NCBI GenBank assembly: GCA_958450325.1
Contig: OY288247.1
Coordinates: 14,746,429 to 14,810,428, forward strand
Direction of reading: 5' to 3'
Length of the DNA stretch: 64,000 bases
Source of the DNA: Agrostemma githago
Lineage: Eukaryota; Streptophyta; Magnoliopsida; Caryophyllales; Caryophyllaceae
Below the pieces are notes generated by a model. That model saw nothing but the letters and a program-made list of their open reading frames with translations, had not been told where the DNA came from and made no database searches. A program made the position numbers and the translations under genes. Positions 12,750 through 22,795 of this stretch are shown one piece after another. Positions within the stretch are counted from its first letter, which is position 1, and every line of letters starts with the position of its first letter.

Positions 12750-13132
12750 TTCAAGGCATCGTACAAAATTTGGAGGTTTCTTGGACTTGTTTTGATCTGT
12801 GTAATTTGTTGCCACTACTTTTTCCTTACTTTAAGTTTGGTGGACCCATAAAACTATTTGATTACCAATATTACCCTTACTTTTACATTTGAATGGATGG
12901 GAGGGAGTAGTTAAGTAGTCCCTCATTTGATATATTTTTCTATTTTTGGGTGTTTCAGTTAATTGTCGTCATTTCTATTTTAGAATTGCATTTGATAATC
13001 AATTTGATCTTTCATACTCAATTTGAGTGAAATTGTTTGTGAGCTTCTCGTTTATGAATGAAAAGTGAGTAGACGAGAAACAAAGGTAAATACAAGTGCG
13101 ATTTTATTGTCTCAAGTTAATAATTACACAAA

Positions 13133-13233
13133 AAATACTCTTTCCATCGCGTTAATTTATTTCACTTTTAATTTAAATTTATTTGTGAAAAGTATTGTAA
13201 TCAAAGTCGAATAAATGAACAAGACAGAGGGAG
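13133..13233. mobile_element. Stowaway-like MITE, degraded
   Basis: It starts with a TACTCTTTCCATCGCGTTAAT-like end and finishes with a partly inverted AATGAACAAGACAGAGGGAG end. It resembles the CTCCCTCTGTCTCGTTTATT family found intact at 29803..29898. Confidence 0.4.
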
Positions 13234-13284
13234 ATTTCATCAAGACAATACATAGATTTACACAAGGTGTTCTCCAAAAAAAAC

Positions 13285-14158
13285 CTACTGATGTTTTTCT
13301 AACCAAGGTAAAATCCCGGTTGAATATCGATAATTCAGCAAATGTGTTTTACGATACTCATGGAAGTTGATGTCTTTATAACGAGCAGGTTCGCTTGTGG
13401 TGAGCTCTTCCGCAGGCTTTACAATGCATTTGTCACTTGGAGATGTCACATATAACACAGCCGTACGGTCCTTCTCCGAGTTTACTATCACTTGATGATT
13501 CGCAGCTTTGAATCTCATGTTACTCACCACCTGTACAATATTTAATTTAGATAAGATCAAAATCTTTATTTCTTTGATAAAATAATGAAAAATATACTGT
13601 ATAATTTTAAATCTCGTCTCGTTTATTTGTTTTCTTTTGTATTAATTTTTTAATAAAAGGCAAACAAATGAATAAGACGGAGGGAGGGAGTAGCAAGTAA
13701 ATTAGTTGTATAAATACTGTATGGCTTATGAATGAGAGGATACAGCGGATTCGTCAATCACACAAAATAATATCATTCGATCGGAATAGATACTTAGTAT
13801 ACGATTCATTTCATTCATTTTTTTATATTTATTCATTATGAGGAGTATTTGAATCAAATGTGCGCAAAAAAATTAAATATACCTGCATTGGTACACCAAG
13901 GGTAACAAGCAAGGCATTCGGACGACGAGGGGACACAATCTTCCACTGTCCGTCTACAAAAATCTATAATCCATCGACTCCATCGGTTTGATGTATTGTG
14001 CTGATATGGCCTGGATCATAGTGACTTGGTAGTCCACATGTCAAGCTTGGCGACGGACAGCGTGGATAACGGGTCACCATAAGTTTAGTGCATGCCGTTA
14101 ATAATCCCTCACCGAAATATGTTTCCTTGAGTCCGAGTCATTGAGCCATATATCTAAG
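13285..14158 (-). pseudogene. 2-oxoglutarate/Fe(II) dioxygenase pseudogene, 3' part
   Basis: Two exons of a plant 2OGD are visible. Exon 3 (13530..13285) follows a TTGTACAG acceptor and encodes VVSNMRFKAANHQVIVNSEKDR, with the HQV iron ligand and a C-terminal YKDINFHEYRK block. Exon 2 (14158..13883, donor AG/GTATAT) encodes LGLKETYF, then the HxD block GLPSHYDPGHI, then LVTLGVPMQ. Exon 2 has an in-frame TGA where Ser is usual (before LGL) and a TAG where Gln is usual (GLQIF). The Tat element interrupts exon 2 exactly at 14158, and the frame resumes at 28403. Substrate is not inferable; the DMR6/flavonoid-type 2OGD group is closest by eye. Confidence 0.75.
13612..13692. mobile_element. Stowaway-like MITE
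   Basis: The left part is TCGTCTCGTTTATTTGTTTT and the right part is its partial inverse ending GACGGAGGGAGGGAGTA. It lies in the intron between 2OGD exons 2 and 3. Confidence 0.55.
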
Positions 14159-14545
14159 TGTAGACACCCGCATTTTGACTGCCAGGTGTCTATGGTAGTT
14201 TCCCAAAAAACACCCGATGTTGATCGGACGCTAACATGCTTCTATGCGCTCGGATACGGGCTCAAATCCATTAATCGCTGGCTAACACACTTACAGAGTA
14301 CAAATCTCACAAAATCAACCTCAAATCCAGGCCCAGCGGGCCGTTTCCAATCAAACAAGGCTAATTTGGGCCGAAACCGACACCGGAATTAAAACCGACT
14401 CGTCACGATTGGGTCAATCCCGGTCAAAGTCGTTTCCGAGACATACCAAACAACCCCTCAAATACCAAAAGCCCAATTCAAACTCAAACTCATCAAGTAT
14501 CCATGGTCAAGGTCCGAGCGAGTGACCCGCGCGACCCAGCTGGGC

Positions 14546-14631
14546 CACTCGATCGAGTGGGCCCTTTTTCAAGCCCGGCAGCTGGCGTAACGGGCCACTC
14601 GACCGAGTTAGCCACCTACTCGGTCGAGTAA
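14546..14631. promoter_or_regulatory. Palindrome cluster upstream of the LTR TATA box
   Basis: Three 14-base copies: CACTCGATCGAGTG (14546), CACTCGACCGAGTT (14596) and TACTCGGTCGAGTA (14618). The last ends 26 bases before the TATA box. The matching region in the 3' LTR is 25738..25843 and holds four copies. Confidence 0.7.
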
Positions 14632-14657
14632 CCCTAAACCGAAGCCCTAGCTTTTCC

Positions 14658-14665
14658 TATATAAG
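14658..14665 (+). promoter_or_regulatory. TATA box of the Tat 5' LTR
   Basis: TATATAAG in a GC-moderate context, followed by a CA-rich leader; conserved in the 3' LTR at 25871..25878. Confidence 0.7.
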
Positions 14666-15626
14666 CAACCCTCATGCACCCCTCTTCAGGAACCTTTTTC
14701 ACAACCTTACAACCCTAATCACAAACCTTTTACAACTTTCAAAACCCTAGAGCAACCCCATACACACATACTACGTCCTCTACAAACCCTAAGCAAACCC
14801 TAAGCAATTCACTAGCAAAAAACCCTAAACCTAGTTTAGGAATCAACAACCCGAGCCACCATAACTCGACCTCCATAAACCTCGAAGACTCTTGTGTTAT
14901 AGCCACGGTTATGAGTCCGCGCCGAGACAAGAACATGTAGGTTGAGGGTGTCAAAACCCCGTTTCTTCCCTTCTCTTCCTTTTTCTCGTGTCGTGTCTAT
15001 TTCATATGGGTCGTTTTGTTTATTTATTCCGCTTATCGCTATATTATCGCAACATTAATATCGATAATATAATACTAGTATCAAAACATTAAAATACCTA
15101 TCAATTTGTGTCGAGTATGAGTGATATCGGAATGAGGAAACACGAACATACAAGTGTACTGCACACAGCGTTGACGGTCGCTCGTTCTGATATCCCGATT
15201 ACTTGATTATTGCGATAGGTTAACTTCAACAATGATTTTCATATCGTTTGTATCATTATTATTCGCATGTCGCATCGATTTCTCAAAAAAACAAACATCG
15301 TATTTCAATAAGGGTCGAAACCCGTTGACACGGATCCGACATCACAATCCCTAGGGATTTATTTCGATGTCGGAGAAGTCAAGGGAATCAAGTCCTTCTC
15401 TTTATTTAGGCAAAGTATCGATAGGTTAGACCCGATGCCAATTCCATAATTGGATGTCGAGTCTAATAAATCAAATCAAATAATTTAGCCGATTCATTTT
15501 TCCGTTGATGCTAACGTAGATGTTATCCAATTATAGCACTACAAACGCGGAGGGATACCCGTATTGTCTCGTTTAATTTAAACAATTCTAATCAATTGCA
15601 AACGATTTCTGACTTCGTACAGGTGC

Positions 15627-15858
15627 CACTCGGTCAAGTGCTTATGTCACTCGATCGAGTGACATCACGAAACCAAGACAGAATGGTCTACAGGACCTCT
15701 ACCCGGTCGAGTCTCGCAGTGACTCGATCGAGTGGAGGCCTACTCGGTCGAGTTGGTCAATAACTCGGTCGAGTAGGGTCACCAGATCTGGACAGAATGC
15801 TTTTCAGGCGTTCACTCGGTCGAATCCCTCAATGATTCGATCGAGTGGCCTCTATTTA
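15627..15858. repeat. Palindrome cluster 2 in the Tat 5' LTR
   Basis: About eight copies of ACTCGRTCGAGT-like palindromes, mostly in pairs 8-20 bases apart. The pairs are separated by units containing CAGAATG..TTCAGG-type spacers. Conserved in the 3' LTR at about 26836..27061. Confidence 0.85.
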
Positions 15859-16185
15859 CGTCAAACCGTAAGTCCTAAAATAATATTCAAGTCTCGCTAA
15901 TTGCTTTTTCTGAAATCTCTTTGTCTTCTTTTTGCTCTAGTATTCCATATCGATTCAATAATCGAATATGGAATACCACGAGCCATCAAATTTTAGGATC
16001 GATTATAAATTTAGCAATATTCATATTCGGCTCATCAAAATCAATGTTTTGTAAAAAGTCCCAATCGGGCATAAGTCATACAATATTTATGCTCTATTCG
16101 GTAAAACCGTTGCCCTATCAAAAATCAAAAGCAATTTCAAAATCAACAATTAAATTTGCAAACGAATTCCCATTCGTACAGGGGG

Positions 16186-16409
16186 CACTCGACCGAGTGC
16201 CTAGCCCACTCGGTCGAGTGGCGCCCCAAAAATCGAACCAGAATGTTTTTCATGACCTCCACTCGATCGAGTCTCACAGTGACTCGGTCGAGTGGCCATG
16301 TACTCGACCGAGTTGGTCAATAACTCGGCCGAGTACGGTCTGTAACGCAAAACAGAAACCTCTTTTCAGGGTCTACTCGATCGAGTCTTTTTGGCCACTC
16401 GATCGAGTG
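16186..16409. repeat. Palindrome cluster 3 in the Tat 5' LTR
   Basis: About eight copies, for example CACTCGACCGAGTG, CACTCGGTCGAGTG and CACTCGATCGAGTG, again paired and again with AGAATG and CAGAAACC spacers. The counterpart in the 3' LTR is about 27391..27614. Confidence 0.85.
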
Positions 16410-17011
16410 ATCCCATAACGACCCAAAACGCGAGTCGTACATCCTTCTTTTCAAGCTCGATAGTATTTTATGATTTAGGTCAACACGTGCATAATTAATC
16501 ACGTGTATACTATCCTTTCAAACCATGCATCATCTCGTCCATTATTCAATTCAATTCATTATTTGCACAAACCGTTAATATCGATTTACCGTTACTAACC
16601 GTTTGTTTGTTTCTTTTTTCGATTTAATTCTTGTTCGTTTATTGTACTAAATGAACCCGCATGCTAAATTCCACTTTGACGTAGAATTAATTGCATTAAA
16701 TTGACTTAGAAACCCTTTTTCAATTCCATTCACATGTTTAGGGAAAACGATGTTTGCATAAGCATTTCCCCGTTTAACTAGCGCGCTTATTGTAAGTCAC
16801 TCGAATTCTTAGTAGAGGCCGCTAATGTGCGGGCGGGGTTGGGTGTCCTTTGTGGGCTTCCCAACATGTACCCTCACCCCTTACTCAGAACCTCGGTTTC
16901 CGGATGCCCGAAACCGTTGGCGCACGAGAGTCATTCAATACACAATATCCGATAATGTCGGTATTGGTATCAAATGCAAAGGGACGAGCCCAATAAACTC
17001 TGACATCGGAA

Positions 17012-20000
17012 ATGGGCCGTATTTTGTATACGGACCACTACGACATAGAGTGGGCTCGAATGGTTCCGAATAACCACAAAATTCGGTGGCGACTCCACAT
17101 AGACCTAAATTTCAATTCGATCCGTTTCATATGGAGATTCATTCGCCTACCCAAACCCGCGCGTGGCCGCGTCGGGGTGGACCTATGTCCCACAAGTGGA
17201 CCTATGTCCCCCTATATCCCACAAGTCGACGGGATATGGTTCGACGACGAGGATGATGTGTACTTAACCAAAGGGGAAGCTGTCCCCATCACCCTCGAAG
17301 AGGTCCGACAGGCTAAGTCCAAGGCCTTAGCCACCAATCATCTCGCCGCAGCTGGGCGTTCCATTCCTATATCCGTCACTGAACCCGCCAGGACGGAGCC
17401 TACCCTCGAAGAACCAAGCCCAGATACGGCCCTGGTCCAACAAATGAAGAGGGTCCGAGCCGATCTAACTATATGGCAACTATTGGTTAGCTCGCAAGCT
17501 CATCGGGAAGCACTGACTAAGGCTCTCGATGAAATCAAGGTTGATTCAGAGGCTACCCCTGCTGAAATGGTAGCCACCATCATGCCCTACCTTAAGGGCA
17601 AACCCAAAGAAGAAGGCCCACTCATAACCTTCTCTGAAGCTGATCTGCCACCATTTGGGCCCAATCACAATCTGGCCCTATACATCACGGTCATCTGCAA
17701 AGGTAAATATCTCCCGATGACCCTTATCGACGATGGATCAGCCGTGAATGTCCTTCCTCTAAGGACCGCAAAAGCACTCGGCATCACCGATGCCGATTAC
17801 CTTCCAACGGCGCAGACTATCCAGGCTTTCGACGGAAGCCCAAAACCTGTCGCCGGGGCCATGAAATTAAAGATCATAACGGGCCCAATCGAAAAAGAAC
17901 TGGAATTTCAGGTGATAGATGTCACCTCATCATTCAATCTCTTGCTAGGAAGACCTTGGATCCACGCAGTCAAGGCCGTGTCATCTACCCTCCATCGAAA
18001 AGTCAAGATGCCCCTTAAAGACGGTATCATCACACTGGAGGCAACACCAATTACCGTAGCGAGTTGCAATGCTACGGGCCGGGCCGACCCACGAGGATTT
18101 GATTTCGTGGGCATGATCGAAGAAGAATGTCTCTTTAGGCCCTACTTCACAACTAGCATCGACACGATGCTACAAAATCTGGGTTACCTACCCGGGATAA
18201 CCTCAAGGCCATATCTTCCAGCTGGGAAGATTATCGAGGTCCTAAATGATGGCGAGTCACATTTCGGATTGGGGTATGCTATAACTCCGGAAAATGTGGT
18301 TCGGGCCGGTATTCACAAGGCCATCGACATTATCAAGGGTACTTACATAAGCCCTTATAGCCTGAAGCTAACGGATTACTTCGTCACTCCAGTCTTCGGA
18401 GCCGTCCAAGTGGGCCTCTACCAACCCACCATCACATATCCCGGGACCAAAAAGGCTCGAGAATGCAATTTCATCCCTGATGATATATTCACCATCGTCC
18501 AGGCCGAATCGAAGGAGGGCGAAAACAACTCCGAGCCCGTGCTGGGGCTCTTATTCGGAGAAGACAAAGCCGTCCCCGCCCCAAAGAACGACTTGGTCAA
18601 CCTGATCCTTCGCAGCGATCGGTTCGACCCAACCAAGCTAATCACCGAGGTCGGCACCAACACCGAAACGAGGGCTTGGAGGAAGACCATAAAATGGACC
18701 GACAGTCAAGGACGGGTCTACAAGCTGACCACCGGCGAGGGAGACATGCCTGATACTGAGTCTGAGTCAGAGTCTGAGTCGGAGTCTGAGTCCGAGTCTA
18801 GAGGGTCTGGTGCTAAAGTCGAGTCTGTAACCCCTCTTCCCTTATCCACTGAGCTCTCGGGGCCTGTCCCAAGACCTCTCCCTATACCGCCACTGACCAA
18901 TGATCAGATGGCAGCTCTATTCGAGCTATTTTCAAAATTTACCATCAATAATAACAAACACCGTTCCGCTTACGACTTGTCTTATTTCCAAAATCTTCTC
19001 AATCTCAAAAATTTTATATGCAATGACATTGAGAAACCCGACGAACAGGTACCCCTACCTCAACATCTGGTCGAGCAGCTCGAGCAAAGGGAATCCCGAG
19101 ATCCGGTAATCGAAGAAACCGAGTCCATCAACGTGGGAACCACTTTAGAGCCCCAGATGCTTAAGTTGGGTCTATCTTTAGATTCAGAGGAGAGAAAACA
19201 ATTCACCGACCTCCTCCAGGAATTTAAAGATGTCTTTGCATGGTCCTACAAGGACATGCCGGGTATAGACCGGGAGATAGCCGAACACCGAATACCCATC
19301 AAAGATGGGTGCAAGCCGGTAAAGCAAAAGCTCAGAAGAATGAAGCCCGAGTGGTCTCTTAAAGTCAAGGAAGAGGTCGATAAACAATTTAAAGCAGGCT
19401 TTATACAAGTGTCTGAATATCCAGACTGGGTTGCAAACATCGTGCCGGTACCCAAGAAGGACGGCAAGGTGCGGGTTTGCGTGGACTTCCGGGATCTTAA
19501 CAAGGCAAGCCCAAAAGACGATTTTCCGTTACCACACATCGACATACTGGTGGATAACACGGCCGATCATGCCCTTCTATCGTTCATGGACGGGTATGCC
19601 GGGTACAATCAGATTAAAATGGCAGAAGAGGACATGGGTAAGACCACCTTCATTACACCTTGGGGTACTTACTGTTACACCGTCATGCCATTTAGGCTTA
19701 TCAACGCCGGGGCCACTTATCAACGGACCGCCACTACCTTGCTCCACGACATGATGCATAAGGAAGTGGAGGTCTATGTGGACGACATGATCGTCAAATC
19801 CAAGGACCGAAGCGGGCACATTTCAGCCCTAAGAAAGTTCTTCACCCGGCTACGTAAATACAACATGAGACTGAACCCACAAAAATGCAGTTTTGGGGTA
19901 ACGTCGGGCAAATTACTAGGCCATATCGTTAGCCAACGCGGCATTGAGGTCGACCCAGCTAAAATCAAAGCCGTCACCGAGATGCAACCACCCAAGACCG

Positions 20001-21181
20001 AAAAGGAAATAAGGGGGTTTCTCGGAAAAGTCCAATACATCAGCCGGTTCATTTCGAAACTAACCATGGTATGCGAACCCATCTTCAAAAAGCTAAAAAT
20101 CGGAGAACGGGTGCTATGGGACGGCAAATGTCAAGCGGCTTTTGACAAAATCAAGGAGATGTTGTCTGCTCCGCCGGTACTAATGCCACCTCAACACGGT
20201 CTGCCTTTGTCGTTATACCTAACGACGACGGAGACGGCCATGGGGGCTATGCTGGCCCAGATAGTCGATTCAGAAGAGCGGGCTATTTACTACATCAGTA
20301 AAAAGTTCCTCGAATATGAGTGCAAATATACAATGCTCGAAAAGACGTGCCTAGCATTGGTTTGGGCCACTAAAAAGCTCCGACATTACATGCTCAGTCA
20401 CGAGGTACATGTGTTATCCAAAATGGATCCTATCAAGTACTTATTTGAGAAGCCCATCCTCAACGGCAGGATGTCAAGATGGACTCTAATGTTATCCGAG
20501 TTCGACCTCAAATTTGTACCATTAAAAGCCATCAAAGGTCGGGTAGTTGCCGAGTTCCTCGCTGACGGCCCAATATCCGAAGAAGGCCACACCGATACAT
20601 GGGCCTTTCCTGATGAAGACATATTCCATACCGATACAGAAGTGTGGGATTTATATTTCGATGGGGCATCCAACTTCCGAGGATTTGGGGTCGGAATCCT
20701 ATTAATTTCACCCCGAGGGGAACACACTCCCTTGTCCATCAAGTTGGACTTCGACGTGACCAACAACGCAGCCGAATACGAAGCATGCATTCACGGGTTG
20801 CAAGCCGCCGCTGATTTAGGGGTAACAAACCTCCGGGTCCACGGTGATTCATCATTAGTCATCAATCAAGCACTCCAAAAATGGAAAACTCGGAACGCCA
20901 ATCTCGTGGCTTACCAAGCACGGGTAAGGGTTCTAGAGAAACAATTTCAAAAGGTAGAATACATCTATCTGCCCCGGGAAGAGAATCAGTTCGCAGATGC
21001 ACTTTCCAAATTAGCATCTTTACTGAACATCCCGGATCACCTGACCAGCATGCCAATCTGCGTCGAAAGACGGTCCGAGCCAGCCTACATCCATGCCATT
21101 CAGGATATCGAGATAACTGACCCGGAGCCTTGGTATCAAGCTGTCCTAACCTACCTGACAACGGGAGAGTACCCCCCCTGA
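17012..21181 (+). pseudogene. Tat pol (PR-RT-RH-aRH) fused to LTR sequence
   Basis: An open 1389-codon frame whose first ~60 codons are LTR sequence. The pol-derived part begins near PYIPQVDGIW (17210). Protease core LIDDGSAVNVLP is near residue 240, a Ser-Glu repeat near 590, RT with YVDD at 922-925, then RNase H. The second, archaeal-type RNase H runs from about residue 1211 (YFDGASN..., NNAAEYEA, HGDSSLV, NQFADALSKLAS). No gag domain and no primer binding site lie between the LTR and PR; a deletion has joined them. The frame ends at TGA 21179 because a C-run (21172..21178) has seven C instead of the six that would continue into integrase. Confidence 0.92.
18755..18801 (+). repeat. GAGTCT hexamer repeat encoding Ser-Glu
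   Basis: About eight GAGTC(T/A/G/C) units encode an alternating Ser-Glu stretch in the spacer between PR and RT; likely length-variable. Confidence 0.85.
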
Positions 21182-22382
21182 AGCTGAAAATCGGGCCAAA
21201 AAGGCCCTACGAAGATTAGCAACCCAATTTGTTCGAACTGATGACGGGCAATTGTACAAAAAGACGGCACAGGGGGCTCTACTCCTATGCATCGACAAAA
21301 TACAGGCCGAAAAGGTCATGGCCGAGGTCCATGATGGTGAAAACGGCCCGCATATGAACGCCCATATGCTAGCCCGAAAAATCATGAGGCTCGGGTACTA
21401 TTGGAACACCATGGAAACAGACTATCAGTTGTATGTCAAACATTGCCATAACTGTCAGATCTTCGCCAATGTACAGCATATGCCATCTTCCCTATTATAT
21501 ACCATGACATCACCATGGCCATTTTCGACATGGGGTATTGACATAATTGGAAAGGTGCATCCTTCCGGGACGGGAGGTCATTGCTTCATCTTGGTGGCCA
21601 TCGACTACTTCACCAAATGGGTCGAAGCCGAGTCATACCGTGTCTTGAACGCCAAGCACGTGGCCAAATTTATCCAAAATAAAATAATATGCCGGTATGG
21701 GATCCCTCACGAGTTCATCAGCGATCACGGGACCCACTTTCAAGGTGAAACTGCCGCATTGCTGGCAAAATACAAAATTCAAAGGCATACATCTTCGCCT
21801 TACCGACCTCAAACAAATGGAGCGGTAGAAGCGGCCAATAAAACAATTGTCACCATACTTAAAAAGATGACTGAAAATTATCGGGACTGGCCCGACAAAA
21901 TACCTTTTGCCCTATGGGGATATCGAACCTCAATCCGCACCGCGACCGGGGCAACCCCGTATTACTTGACATACGGAATGGAAGCGGTCCAACCAGTCGA
22001 GCTAGAGGTGTCATCCCTTAGGATCCTACTTGAAAGCCAAGTACCTGAGGCAGATTGGGTCCAAGCCCGATACGATTCGCTAGTCCTTTTAGACGAACGG
22101 CGATCCCGGGCTCTCAACAACATTCAAATATATCAAAAAAGGATCCAACGGGCTTTTAACAAACGGGTTAGGCCCAGGAACATCAAAGAAGGGGATCTGG
22201 TCCTAAAATCGGTTCGTGCCTTAATGCCGGTTGACCCAAGGGGTAAATTCAAACCCAACTGGGCTGGGCCATACTTAGTCAAGAAGGTCCTGTCAGGAGG
22301 AGCGGTGATGCTGACAGACTTGGACGGGAACGAATTTGTCAACCCAACCAACTTGGACCAGCTGAAGCGCTACTACCCATAA
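21182..22382 (+). pseudogene. Tat integrase, frameshifted from pol
   Basis: The +1 frame continues pol as EAENRAKKALRRLATQF and opens into a 376-codon ORF from 21252. The zinc finger uses H27, H34, C65 and C68. Catalytic core residues are D97, D158 and E193 (WGIDIIG, ISDHGTHF, NGAVEAANK). The C-terminal GPY/F-like region reads NWAGPYLVKKVL. The domain looks complete and the only visible break is the one-base frameshift at the C-run. The real polyprotein was therefore probably continuous, or the extra C could be an assembly error. Confidence 0.9.
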
Positions 22383-22795
22383 ACCCCCATCTCAATGTCA
22401 TTTGCAAAAATTTATAAAAATTTGTCTTTTTTTATAAGTTTTCAAAAATTATAGACAAGTCAATAAGCTAGAATTAATTATTCTACTGTCACACATCTTG
22501 AATTAATAATCCTGATGTATTTCGAAAATTGCAAAATCAATTAAATCAATTTTGAACTACGTTAGGTTTGATTCCGCCATTTGCGGATACGTAGGCAACC
22601 CCTCAAAAGGGTACAACCACTGCAATAAACGAAAAGACGGGAACGGTGTTCAATAATATGTCCTTTATTAATATCTCGATAAACTCGGGATTACAAAAAA
22701 AAAATAATAAAAAAAAAGCGCCAAAACGGCATTCACACAAAAAATCACACCAACAAAAATAATAGTAATATTCAAATAATAATAAAATAAGGAGA
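22383..22795. other. Spacer between integrase and antisense gene
   Basis: AT-rich. A-rich runs at 22690-22720 would be T-rich in the antisense transcript; no ORF. It could hold the 3' ends of both convergent transcripts. Confidence 0.5.

Larger units (their letters stand above)
14159..17194 (+). repeat. 5' LTR of the Tat element
   Basis: Starts TGTAGACACC right after CTAAG. The 3' end is disturbed: where the 3' LTR has ATGTCATGTCCACA, this copy reads ATGTCCCACA and runs into a short imperfect duplication. Compared with the 3' LTR it lacks about 22 bp between two palindromes near 14560 and has 8 bp extra near 16165. Confidence 0.92.

Noticed and set aside
14630..14645. Telomere-like TAACCCTAAACC
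   Set aside because: A single short match in an LTR leader, no tandem array.
14546..16409. CRISPR-like array of short palindromic repeats
   Set aside because: Repeats vary, spacers are not uniform, it lies in an LTR of a plant genome and there are no cas genes.
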